Positions 24,104-35,102 of a stretch of DNA of 64,000 nucleotides are shown in pieces. Below the pieces are notes generated by a model that had not been told where the DNA came from, searched no databases, and saw only the letters and a list, made by a program, of their open reading frames with translations. Every line of letters begins with the position of its first letter. Positions within the stretch are counted from its first letter, which is position 1. The DNA comes from Taxawa tesnikishii (nom. ined.) (lineage: Eukaryota > Ascomycota > Dothideomycetes > Dothideales): contig JAPDRO010000008.1 of NCBI GenBank assembly GCA_030247885.1, positions 496,001-560,000 on the forward strand, in the 5' to 3' direction. The translations under genes were made by a program, and so were the position numbers.

Positions 24104-25877
24104 ATGTGGGAAGGGAATGCTACAACGATCAAGTGGGCTGTCGGCGTCGTGCTGCTGACTCTGATTGCCCGTTTCCTGCGGAAGCTCTACTTCTACCGTA
24201 GCTTGGTCCACGGTCTTGTAAGCCTCTCCTGTGCCAGAGCAACTCGTCTTGTATGACTGTCGTGTTTGCTAAGATGGAAGATAGCCTGGGCCGCCGCACA
24301 ATTGGCTGTGGGGCCATCTCCCCATTATGGCGTCCCTCATACCGACGCAGCCTCGACGGATCGCACCTCAATCCCTGTTCACCTTTGTGAGGGAGAAGTA
24401 CAACCTCGGGAAAGTCTTCTATATGGATACATGGCCTTTCGGGCCCCCAATTATGGTCGTCTCCGATCCAGCAATCTCCGACCAGTTCACCGTTAAGCAG
24501 TCTCTGCCCAAGCACCCGCTTACGGAAGATTTCACGGAGCCTCTTGGAGGACGCATGAACCTTGTGACTTACTATGGCCAGCAATGGAAGACGTGGAGAA
24601 GCGCGTTTAATCCGGGTTTCTCCTTTGCACATCTCATGACCATGGTGCCTGGTATTGTCGATGACGTCTCAGTTTTCTGCGAGATTCTGGAGCAGAAAGC
24701 GAGAACAAACGAGCTCTTTCGGCTCGAGAAGCATGCCACAAGACTCACGATTGACATCATTCTCAAGGTCGTGTTAGATCTCAGGGTTGATTCGCAGCGA
24801 GGGGAGAACGAACTGGTTAGCGCATTCGAAAGCCAGGTCCGGTGGTTGCCACGTGGGGCCATGTTCAATCCCCTGGAGCTGATCAACATCTTCCGACCCA
24901 TTGTTCTCAGATGGAACAAACGTCGCATGGACACTTATCTTACAAAGGAGTTGGAGAAACGCTTTGCCACACGGGGATCGCGTGGCAAGACGAAGCATGT
25001 CATCGATCTCGCACTGGAGACGTACTGGAAGGAGAACAAATCCGCAAAAGAGCAAACTGGAATGACAAATCCTCTGTTGGATCGCACCTTCAAGCGGGCA
25101 GCTCTGGACAATATTGAAATCTTCATCTTTGCGGGCCACGACACCAGCAGTTCAGTCATCTGCTATGCGCTATACCATCTTAGCCGCAATCAGGACGTTC
25201 TTGATGCGGTACGCAAAGAGCATGACGAGGTTTTTGGGACAGATGTGGCGATCACGGCAGACGCGATTAAAGAAAACCCGCATCTCATCAGCAAACTCGA
25301 CTGGACGCTTGCAGTGATAAAGGAGGCGCTGCGCTTGCACCCTCCGGCGAGCACTGTCCGCATCGGAAACAAGGAGTACGTGTTCAGATGAAACGATGAA
25401 GGGATTCGCCATGCTGACGAAATCCACAGTTTTTTCGTTACAGATCCGGAGACAAACGAGCGTTACACAACCGACCACTTCATGCTTTTCCCCGGCAACA
25501 TCAACCTGCACTACAACGCTGACCTCTGGGGCGACCCCAAAGTATTCCGTCCTCAGCGATGGCTGACACACGCACCACCACCTGAAGGCGCTCACCGTGA
25601 AGCTTTCGTCGGCTTCTCCAAGGGCAACAGGAACTGTATCGGGCAAGAGCTCGCGCTGATCGAGATCAGAATTGTGCTCGCGATGACGGTTCGAAGGTTC
25701 GATTTCAAGGCTGCGTACGATGAGTTGGACAAGCTGAGAAACGACAATAGTGGGTACCCGAGCGACACAACGGGTGTCCAGACACAGTTTGGTGAGCAGG
25801 CGTATCAGATTCAGATTGGGACTGCGAAGCCCAGAGAGGGTATGCCGTGTCGTGTTAGTCTAAGGAACACGCAGTAA
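24104..25877 (+). CDS. Cytochrome P450 monooxygenase
   Basis: Three exons (24104-24217, 24285-25375, 25430-25877), 550 residues, frame intact. Residues 8-25 form the N-terminal membrane anchor, followed by the proline hinge PGPPHNW; the enzyme should sit in the ER and take electrons from P450 reductase. Hallmarks: I-helix AGHDTSS near 322, ExxR in KEALRLHPP near 385, FRPQRW as the PERF region and the heme loop FSKGNRNCIG with the axial Cys near 464. The second intron uses GTACGT (25376) rather than the nearby GTGTTC, because only this choice keeps the frame (into FFVTDPETNE). It recalls fungal CYP59/StcS-like enzymes, but the substrate cannot be told. No neighbouring synthase or other biosynthetic gene is present, so it is not part of an obvious cluster. 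Confidence 0.9.
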
Positions 25878-26828
25878 GATGATAAAGATGCACGGCGGCT
25901 ACACAATAGCTGGAGCAGTCTGGAGTTTGGAGAATTTCCCTCGGGTTCGAACCTTCTCTTAAAGACAGCTCGTCCTTCTTCTGATCTGTGATTACCCGAT
26001 GGAAGCTCCTGAGGGTTCTAGATATGGATTTGGCGTCAGGTGTGCGGAGGAGCGGCGCAAGCAGCGGAAGGTGGAGGAGAGAGCCGCGAGAGAGGGCAAA
26101 ATGTGTAGATACATAGAGATATGACTTCTTTTCAATGAAACAAGATTGGTTTGACTATGATCGAGCACTTGTGCGCCAGGTAACCACTATGCATATCATC
26201 TATAACATTTCGCAAACATGCAACAAAAAGAACCAGGATCAACGCAATATCATTCCTCTTAAAGTCCTAAACATCACGAAGCGGAGATGCTTCATCCAAG
26301 TCACGAATCAAGGGACTCGAGAAGGATTCGACTCAGCCGCACCACCATCTCCCAGAGACTCCGCTTTGGCGCAACTCACACGGCGCCATCCAAGCCAGCG
26401 ACTCCTTAGGCCTCCAACACCAGCCTCGCTCTGGCTCTGTCTCCAGAGTGCTCTCCGCCTGCTGCAAGGCGCTGCTGGATCTCAATCGTCCGGGCGCATT
26501 CTATTCTTGGTCACGATGCATCAGCCTTGCCCGCCAGCGCTGGCTCCGATGCGAGCAAACGGACCTAGTTTGCTCCGACGGAACCATGCATGTTGCAGAC
26601 TGCGGCTGAGAGTGGAATGACAAAGGTATAGAAGGGAAGATGGCCCCGCTCCTCCAAGGTTCGTTTGCCAGACTAGTCCGTCTTGCGCGACATCTGTTGT
26701 TCTGCCCAAACGTATTCATTTCTTCCGCCGGTCGCGTTTTGGTAGGCAGTGTACCGCGTTCCCTACTCCACCTGAACACTCCGCTTCTATTGTCTATCTC
26801 GCATCTCCCCGGCCAAGAAGCCCCGAAG
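25878..26828. other. Intergenic, no gene seen
   Basis: P450 3' region and promoter of the secreted-protein gene. One GGTTCGAACC box near 25945 was examined as a tRNA T-arm and rejected because its stem does not pair. Confidence 0.45.
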
Positions 26829-27470
26829 ATGAAGTCTCTTACCTTTGCATTCGCGCTGGCCTTTGCCAGCCTCAACTTCCTCTCCGCATCCGCCGCCCCG
26901 ACATCCGAATCTACACAGCGTGAGCAGAACTTCTACAGAGTCCTAGTGGTTGTATGGTAGGCTGACGGAATATCAAAGTATCCAAACGCGATGACCACAA
27001 GTGCGTGGTACAAGCAAGCGTGATCGACAGCTGGGAAGAGAACAACGGCGCTACGAAGCGGTATCGGATCGCCTACAGCGCAAACTACACAGGCTTCAAT
27101 CCCAAAGATGCATATGACATCTGGGCCAATGACACTATCACCAAAGGTGGGTCTCTCTCTCCTTCTCTGTCGACTTCGCCTTTTCGCGGTTTCCCTTTTC
27201 TGTTTTAATTCGCCGTGGGCTGACAGACGAGAGCAAGACTGCAACCCAATGCGCCTCTTTTTGGGCTTCTACTACATCTCCACCATTCAATCGTGGGTTC
27301 TGGACGACAGCGAAAACAAAACGCGAACGGACGACAAGAAATTGACGCCGGAGAAGACAGTCACGTGCATGAAGGATGCGCTGCTCAATGAATTGAAGAC
27401 GAGAGGGAATGGCTGTGATACTATCAAGGGTTTGCCCTACTACGGATCATCATGGGGTGGAGCGATATGA
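26829..27470 (+). CDS. Small secreted protein with signal peptide and Kex2-like site
   Basis: Three exons (26829-26919, 26979-27146, 27227-27470), 167 residues. Residues 1-23 are a clear signal peptide (MKSLTFAFALAFA, cleavage after SASA); a KR dibasic site follows at about 34, as in Kex2-processed proteins. The mature part has four Cys (KCVVQ, TQCASF, TCMKDA, GCDTI), enough for two disulfides, and an NYT glycosylation site. I do not recognise the family; it is a candidate secreted effector or cell-wall protein. The reading frame loses one base in a T-run at 27258-27262: only after that correction do the last two Cys come into frame and the protein end at 27470 (YYGSSWGGAI). The uncorrected frame stops early. 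Confidence 0.6.
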
Positions 27471-28159
27471 GAAAAGCTTTGGTTGCATTAGATCAAGACC
27501 GGTGGAGGAGAAGGCGTCTGTGGTTGCCCCTTTGGATGAAAAAGGCACCATGCGTTGAAGGGCTTTGAGTGTGTGTTGGAGAATGGAGTGCGAGATGTCC
27601 ATGACGAGGTTTGAACCGAAGGCTTTCTACTTGTCCGCACCGCATTTGTGGGACATGCATGCCGTTACGCGGCTGCAGTCCTTTGAAAGCCCCCAAGAAA
27701 GCATTCTGTTGTCGTGTTTCTCGGTCAATGAACCCAACTACCCATCCCATGAGGATCACACTATCTTCTGTTTGTGAGCAGCTGGAACGGGCACACATAC
27801 CATCAGACGACACATATGCATAGATCTCTGAAGCCACAACACAGTTACTGCTGGAGTTGTATTCAACCGCGAAACTGCATAAACCAACGACCCTGGGGAT
27901 AAATCATGGTAACCTCAAAACGACGTGGACAACGAACGAGGCGAGTGCGAAACGGGGTATCGTTCATGAGGACAGGTAGCCATGCTGGAGTCAACAAAAG
28001 AGAAACCCGTTCTAGAGGAAAACGACAAGATGACCAAAATACCGCTCAATGAGAGTAGAGCCCAACGACTGAAGGAAGAGTGACTTAGGAAGCGAGAACG
28101 ACAAACATGTGTCTATCCGGCACAGTACCCTCTCCCGTAACGGCGATTGTGGGTGCTGA
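27471..28159. other. Intergenic, no gene seen
   Basis: 3' regions of the secreted-protein gene and the CxxC gene. Nothing recognised. Confidence 0.45.
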
Positions 28160-28486
28160 TTACTGCTGGTAGACGTGACAGTCGCCACACTTGAAGTGCG
28201 AGCACACGGAGCACCTCTGAGGTGCCAAACGTGGATTCATAGCTTGGTGGCAACGATGGCAAACCCACCAACCTCTCATGCTCGGTCTGGGCGGATTGGG
28301 CTGCGGTTGCGGGCCGGGCTTGGGTTGACTGAGCGTTCCTCGTGGGATGATGTTATGTTCGACGACCTGTTGATTGACGATAACAGTAAGATTGTACTGT
28401 TGCTGCTCTTCGCCATGGAGACGTCCGCGTGGTTCTGGGTAGGAAAGGGCTTGGGTTTGCATGCCGGGTGTTGTTTTGAGACGCAT
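28160..28486 (-). CDS. Small CxxC zinc-ribbon-like protein, unknown
   Basis: 108 codons starting MRLKTTPGMQ. The last 37 residues hold three CxxC pairs (WVCHRC, RCSVC, KCGDC), a likely zinc-binding ribbon; the middle is Pro/Gln-rich. Upstream exons may exist, since open sequence continues 5' in another frame. I know of small fungal proteins with a similar WxCxxC...CxxC end but cannot name a function. Coding status rests on the regular Cys spacing only. Confidence 0.4.
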   Translation of the reverse strand: MRLKTTPGMQTQALSYPEPRGRLHGEEQQQYNLTVIVNQQVVEHNIIPRGTLSQPKPGPQPQPNPPRPSMRGWWVCHRCHQAMNPRLAPQRCSVCSHFKCGDCHVYQQ

Positions 28487-29560
28487 GTTGAATCCTGCGC
28501 TTGTGGGCTGACTTTAGAAATGGAAGACTGCTTGAGTATTTCGAGGAGGTGAGAGACAGAAGCCAATCTTGTTCTGCGGTGCGAACGACGTCGAGTTTGA
28601 GAAAGGAGAAGGGATGGAACCGTGTGTATAAATGCATATATGCGGTTTTTTGTCTGCCACTGTGAACTCCTTCTGCTCGCCTTGTCTTGGCAAGCGCAGT
28701 CGAATGGCGGTGCTTTACGAAAGGGCGACAGCTTCATTGACAGACCGACATAACCTGCTGATCGAAGAAAGAGCTTGCGACTTGTTTGTGGGTAGAACTT
28801 TCCACGCTTGCGGTGACTGCCTTCCCTTGAATACCGGGGCAGCCAACCTTATTCCTTTATCACGAGTCTTCTGACTTTCTGCCTTTGCTACGAGGGCGGT
28901 CTTGCGCCATGATGGCCCCGATCACTGCTGCAAACTCCAAGGAAGGAAGAGCGGTGTGACTGTTGTGATCCGGCAGTAGAGAGGCGACTCAGTACAGCTT
29001 CGGCAGGCGTTGTTAGCTACGCTCTGTCAACGGAAGACTATTGATGACGACTGCAACAGTGGCAGCACATTGCGGTCAAGCTCACGGGAGGTGGTGTTTA
29101 GTCACTCGCACTCCAAGCGCAGGCGGTAAGTTCACCGTATTCGGAAGGTCGCTTAGTCTGCCGGAGGTGTTCGTAACATACTGCTACTCAAAAACGCCTT
29201 CCCGAAGTAGCGTAGGCTCAATCATAGTCCCAGCTGGTTTTGCAAGTAATGTTGCACAAACGCATCACGGTTTCCGGATTTGGTCGGATGCCTTGCTGCC
29301 TTGTTCGCCTTCTTGCGGCTGCTTCGTGCTGCATCAAGCCGCATGACATAACACCCTTTTCGCCCTGCGACAAGAATGCGCAAGGTCATCCCTTAGTTAA
29401 TCGGGGCGCATGTGGAAAATTCGCAACTGTCGGGAACGCCAAGGAAGCGGAGTCATTGCCCTTGGCTGGACATCAACATCGTGGAATTCGAGCAGACAGA
29501 TCAAATTCGAGCAAATCAGCGCTCGCCAAAGGCAGTTCTTTCTTCTCCTGACTTCGAACT
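28487..29560. other. Intergenic, no gene seen
   Basis: Short frames only. Lies between the 3' end of the Zn2Cys6 gene and the 5' end of the CxxC gene, both on the minus strand. Confidence 0.45.
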
Positions 29561-32127
29561 TCACACAGGATGGAACCAATTCCCACCCTCCCACTCGACG
29601 TTCTCCAGCCACTGCAGGAACTCGGCATCGTTGCCGGTAGGGAAGTAAAGCGAGGTATCGAGAGCCGTCTGGTGGGGTGGCAACGCAGTGCTAACAGACG
29701 GGGGATGAGGCGCCAGAATTTTATCCAAAATTTTCTTCAGAGCTCTGCGTCCTTGATTGCAGATGGCATGGTTACCCTCTCCAGGGCCGACCGTAGCGAG
29801 AGCCGAAATGAAGACACTCAGATCTTGAATGGTTTCAGATCGAGGCAGAATGTCCGGCGTCCACTCGCAAGACTGTTCTTGCTTCAGGAGTTCTATAGCA
29901 AGCACACCCGCACACGGCATGCCATGCAGGGAAAGCAGGCACACCAGGTCGGCAGTAAAGTCGCGTAGATAGTCGCGCTTTGCCATTGCATGGAGGACCA
30001 ATGCCAGCAGGCGCCGAGCGACAGGAATGAGATCTTTGGGGGTCTGCTTTGCACGTTTGACCAGCGCCCGTTCAAGTTCAAACTCCGTATGTAGCATGCC
30101 ACAGTGTATACAAAGCATGTAGATAACATTTAGCGGCATGTGGTCAGGGTGCCAAGTCTTGCTGCTGGTACGAGAAGGTGGTTGGATGGCATTCAAAACT
30201 TCCTCGGGATTTGCCTTCATGAAGTCCGGCATTGTCTGGTGGATTTCTTGAAGACGAGCGCGGATCTGACTGGGAGACGTAAGTACCCTGCAGTGCAGTG
30301 GGAGTAGATTCTGTTGAATTTCCTGTCCTCACCTGGCTCGAAGTGCAATGTCATCACCGGAGGTTCCAAGTGAGAGTTCCAGGATGTCTTCTCGCACAAG
30401 AGAGTGCTGTGACCACGCTCTCCGCCAGGTCGCACGACTGAGTCTTTTGAAGTGTTCCAACCGTTTTCGTCAAGCCTTGCTAGAACCGCATCTAGTTCCG
30501 CACCTTCCAGAAACATCTCTGCATCATTAAGATCGGAAGGCTGTTGTAAGACGCAGTACCGATGACTGAGTCTTGGTGGGCGACCTTGCGGCTGTTAATG
30601 CGGCGGCTCAAGCAACGAAAGAATGGATGCAGCTTACCGAGGAATGTAGCGATGGACTTGTCGTGGCTATAGGCCAACTCAAAGAGTCTTTTGCGCATCT
30701 CACATATCATGAATGGCGTGTTCTCATCAACTCTCTTCTCCTGATGAAGGCCCATCATTACGATGAAGTCACAGGTCTCACCCATTCTCTGCCATGCTCC
30801 ATAGTCTGCAATTGTTAGTTGTGCGTGTGAACCTAAGTGTATATACGTACAAGCATCGCCTCGTATAGTCTCAAGCACAATGGTACTCTCATACTAGAAT
30901 TTGTTAGTAACTTCACTTGTCGCCGGTTCATTGAAGAACACGTACAAGCAAAGCAACGAAAAGTTCGTTCATAATTTCGCATTCCTTGCAATAAGAGATG
31001 CAAGCCTCAATGCTGACCCTCATTCGCCGGGTAAAGGTTGGTCTGTCAACCAGTCTTTCCTTGTTTTCAGAGAAGAAGGAGTCCCAATCGCTGAGACTAG
31101 ATGCGAGTATCGCAACGCCGGTAAATATAAGGCCAAGAGACTCCCATCTCAACTTGTTTCCAGTGGCCATTAGGGCGTATTGTTCCGGGGACGTCTTGCC
31201 AGTGAATCTCATCGGGACCTGAGTATTTCGCCACACAAGTTCGGAAAGACCGTAAAGCTGCTCGACCCTCTCATGTTGAGCTAGTACCTGACCAAACTCG
31301 CGGATGATTTCGTTAATCCATATGCAGTAGAAGGGTTTGATGACCAAGATTCCATCTCCAGTTTCAAGCCACCTGTTCATCAGGCAGTCAAAGATTCGAA
31401 TATCCCGCAACAATGCTAGGACTTCTGCTCCCTTGTGGATCAATTCAGCAGAGATGGGATGCAAAGCGGGCGATACCGATCGTCTGGGACTGGCATCCGG
31501 TTCGTCTATCCCCAAACCGGCTTGCTTTTCATCGTAGTCAGCCGAATAACTCGAAGCTCCAAGGAACCCAGTTTTAGTCCCCGAAAGAGACATGGTATCT
31601 GGAGTGTAAAGTACTGCTGACGTCCGATGCGATTCAGACGAGCCTTGGTTGGAAGTGCGTGGAGTTTCTACAATGAGCGGATGACCCAGTGTACTACCAT
31701 TGACCGGACGAAATGCCGTGAAGTCATGTAACCGTATGTCAGTGCTAGACGGAGGGCTGACCAGGCCAGTTGGCGATGGTTGTGGTATTGCCTGAGTAGG
31801 AAAGGACGACGAGCGAGAACCGGATGTTCTATGGCGAGTCACGCCTGGAACCTTGGCTTTTGTAAGGGGAGCTGGATGGTAGACGCATTGATCGGGCTTG
31901 CCTCGCCGTGCACACCGACCGCAAGTTGGCAAAGTGTGGTCGCATCGTAGCTTCCTGCACGAGGTGAATACGTGGAGACATGGATTGCGAGTTGAACAAT
32001 ATGTACCTTTTCTGCAGGGTTCGCAGGACTGTAGCTTGCCATTTCGCCTATATGAGGGTGTTGTGGTAGTCGGAAGTCTCTCCACTGAAGGCCGGGCCGG
32101 CGTCTGCGATTGTTCCGTGGATTCCAT
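29561..32127 (-). CDS. Zn2Cys6 transcription factor with fungal-specific TF domain
   Basis: Six exons (32127-32007, 31954-30946, 30893-30851, 30805-30638, 30584-30333, 30269-29561), about 767 residues. The DNA-binding cluster is CEPC-RKRKLR-C-DHTLPT-C-GRC-ARRGKPDQ-C, the exact Zn2Cys6 spacing; a 52-nt intron falls inside it, after the second Cys. A linker and the fungal-specific middle homology domain follow, with the typical GRPPRLSHRYC. Two single-base losses are inferred: in the four-A run (32008-32011, forward T) next to the first splice site, without which the zinc cluster is out of frame; and near 30357-30360 (EPPG-DDIALRAS). The target genes are unknown. It diverges from the CCDC97-like gene. 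Confidence 0.82.
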
Positions 32128-32773
32128 GTCGACAAAGGCAGGCAGCGACTTTCCCGAGATGATGTGTTCGGCCGCGTAACCACAGCGTTCCTGCAAGCCC
32201 GCGAAGCGCACCGACAGAGAGCGGATTGAGAGATGGGGCGGTCTTGTATGCAGTATACGCAGTTGCTGCAGGGACGCGTATCTCAGTGATGTTTCGAACA
32301 CAGGCGGAGGGGAGAAAGAGTACAACACTGCCCCGCTTCACGCAGTACCGAACAATACTTATAAAGAAAAGGTTGCGCAAAGATGCGGAAAGACGACAAC
32401 CACCAATCAAGCGGCTATCACCGACTCCGCAAGACACAGGACACCTCGGCAATGAGACTCGCCCGAACGGAACAGAGGATATATCGTCGATCAAGGCAGA
32501 GGTGTTCGGCTTATGTCTCCTATCTACAGATACGTATTGCGCTGGGACACGTTACCGTCTAGAGTCCCTGGAAAAACACCACGCGCATTTTAGTAGTACA
32601 AACCAATAGTCAGATAGGTATACTTCGGATACGGAATTGTTCCTGATACGAACTCCGTTCGCACTTTCACGTGATTAGGGTCGTACATGGCTTGGTAATG
32701 ACGTCATTCGATCTATTCAGTATGTGGAACTTCGGTGTCTAGTGGGTAAACAAATGTCATCGAAATCAAGACA
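32128..32773. promoter_or_regulatory. Divergent intergenic region, TF/CCDC97-like
   Basis: Holds the 5' leaders of both genes. No specific regulatory site recognised. Confidence 0.4.
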
Positions 32774-33470
32774 ATGCCTCATTTTCCGTCGGCCGGGCAG
32801 GTTGGTGCGCCTACCATGGCAGGCAACCCTGCAACAGCACTGCAGATACCTGCGCACGAGACTGAGGAGGCCCGGGAAGCCCGTATCCAAATCAAGGACA
32901 GGCGTCGTAGATATCTCGACTTGCACCCAGAGTACTTCGAGTCGCCGTCGCTAGAGCTTGCAGGTGTTGTCGCCTGATCTGCTGTCCTTGTTCGAGCATC
33001 TGCGTACCAACTGATTCCCAGATCCACTACTGTATGACCGCGCAATCCGACGCTTCCAGACAGCCTCTGAACGCGAGGCTGAAGGACGTAAGAAGGGCTA
33101 TTCGGGCGTCTTGGAAGCGGACATAATGCGCTCCGAAGCAAAGGTAGATGCGCTGGCGCATCCAGATCCGAACAGTCCTCTGGTATACCATCGTGATGCC
33201 GAAGGCGCTATTATCGCTGTCGAGCAGGATGAGGAAGATCGGCCGAAAAACAAACACGACGGGCAAGAAAAATGGAGGGAAGCGATGGAGCAAAGGTTTC
33301 TACGGGGCGAGGACAAGGACTTTGACTACAGAACAGTGGACGAAAATGAGGAATTGAACGACTGGGCAGAGGAGACCAGAAGGAGAGAAGAAAAGTACTA
33401 TGACGAACAGGAGGAAGAGTATGTTGGTGAGGGCGAGAAGACAGGAGAGACAGGCGTGCAGGACTTTTGA
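32774..33470 (+). CDS. CCDC97-like coiled-coil protein (DUF2052)
   Basis: Two exons (32774-32963, 33022-33470) across a 58-nt intron ending in CTGATTCCCAG; 212 residues, intact. The core YDRAIRRFQTASEREAEGRK, then GYSGVLEADIMRSEAK, is characteristic of the CCDC97/DUF2052 family; human CCDC97 associates with the SF3b part of the U2 snRNP, so a link to splicing is plausible. The C-terminal half is highly charged (DFDYRTVDENEELND, then Glu/Arg-rich) and probably helical. The start could also be the second Met at 32816; the first is used because it is in frame and close. Confidence 0.8.
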
Positions 33471-33681
33471 AGTAGTCCTACACCTTAAGTTCAGCGCGTA
33501 GAAGCATGCACGACTGCTTACGCTGCATTGGTATGGTCTGCATAGATGGTCCTGGCCAGTCAAGAGAAACAGGAAATGGTCGGGTATATATGAACAGGAG
33601 AACGCGAAAAGGGTACTCTATACATGCATACGCAACCTTGCGCTCCAACGAACCACATCTTGCTTCCGTTTTGTTCCACAT

Positions 33682-34505
33682 CTAACTCCTGCTCCTGGTG
33701 TTGAGGATTAGTGCAACAATCAGTCTGTATAAAGGTTAGCAAACTCCTGTATGGATTCGGCGGTTGTCATACCCGTATAGACCCAACACCTCTCCGAAAA
33801 TGAGGATGAGGACCATGCCAACGAATATCCTGGATTGCTGCATGTAAGAGCGGACACCCTAGGCCTGTTAGCTTTTAGAACCATATTTAAGATCGATGGA
33901 CGAACCATGTCTCCCACTACGCCGATCGCGTATCCGGCAGCAAGTCCTGTCAGGCCAACAGACAAACCACAAGCCAAGTGCATGAACCCCATGAACAGAG
34001 TATAGTTTCCGTTGGGTGGCGGATTCATGTCTCCAGCAATCAAGACGGCGACAACCAGGGCGTATACTGCAATGATACCAGACATGACGACAGGGATAAG
34101 AGACTGAAACCCCCCATGTTAGTGGCCGCCTCTCAGCATACGTCCAAGAATCTTACCTTCATGATCAGGTCCGGCCTGAATGTACCCACGCCGGCAATAC
34201 CAATGCCTGACTTGGCGGTTCCGTATGCTGCACCGATACCTGCCCAAATGTTATCGCTTCCATCCCCGTGGCCAAGCTCTCTTAACGCGAAGACATACAT
34301 CCGAAGATCATCTGTAGGTAGACCGTAAGTAAGCGAGGTTCGACGCAGACGGTGTTCTAGGGAGCTCTTACAGCAAATGCAATGCCGCCCTGCCGAAATG
34401 TCAGTATGGAGCTCTTGGATAAGGCGATAGACAGGTGGCTGCTGGACTCACCATGCCGAAGAACGGCGCGAACTTGGGCGTGTACTCAGAGCCCACAGGG
34501 TCCAT
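33682..34505 (-). CDS. VMA3: V-type ATPase proteolipid subunit c
   Basis: Seven exons (34505-34452, 34389-34372, 34311-34299, 34239-34157, 34103-33906, 33858-33773, 33724-33682) give 164 residues, close to the usual 160. This is the c-ring subunit of the vacuolar proton pump: four membrane helices, [13 protein letters not shown] at the first repeat, [16 protein letters not shown] in the second, and the proton-carrying Glu in helix 4 ([13 protein letters not shown], about residue 145). Two exons are microexons of 18 and 13 nt, and the 495-nt coding sequence holds six introns of 47-62 nt; intron 5 has an unusual GTTCGT donor. All phases close without any frame correction, which supports the model strongly. 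Confidence 0.92.
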
Positions 34506-35102
34506 CTTATCGAAAGCCGTCAGTCGCAAAAACTCAGATAAACAAGTGGTTCGCGTGGGTAAGGGATGTCTCCTGCGAAAGCCGGTGGTAGCAATCTGTA
34601 AGCTGAAGGGCAGGGCAGGCAGGCAAAGCAACCAAGCGTGACGCTTTACGCTTTGACTCGGTCGCCAAGAGCCGCAAGCCTACCCGCACACCTCATTCAC
34701 CACAGCAGTGGAGTTGTACATGATGACAAGAGACATCCAGGACTAACCACTTATCCAGCTCATTTTTACTGACCGCGTCGTCACGGGCATCGCCATCTTC
34801 TCACTCTTAGGAACGCATTCACTGGACTGGTACCTGGAGTTTGCACTTTGCCGGAACATCCACGCAGCCGCGGTCCCTTAACAACCCTCGACACAGATCC
34901 CTACACGAACGCATTCGCATAGACAGAACGCTCCGACCCACAAGGATCACGCGGCCTACAGACCGTAGATTGCAGTCGTCTGTCATTCTTTATCTGCCGT
35001 GTCCCAAGTGCAGCGCTCCCTATCGCGGAAAGGGCTGGGAGTCCTTTCTGCGATTCGGATGGTCCTGAACCGAAAGAGCAGTGTGTGTAGAGGAGCCTCT
35101 CA
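34506..35102. promoter_or_regulatory. Divergent intergenic region VMA3/ROM2
   Basis: Both 5' leaders. No distinct site recognised. Confidence 0.4.

Noticed and set aside
25376-25429. A frame break in the P450 at the third exon
   Set aside because: Using the GTACGT donor instead of GTGTTC makes all phases close, so no lost base is needed.
25935-25965. tRNA box B (GGTTCGAACC) after the P450 gene
   Set aside because: The flanking five-base stems do not pair and no D-arm or acceptor stem is found.
24104-30000. Secondary-metabolite gene cluster around the P450
   Set aside because: No synthase, transporter or other tailoring enzyme is next to it; the Zn2Cys6 gene 4 kb away is not evidence enough.
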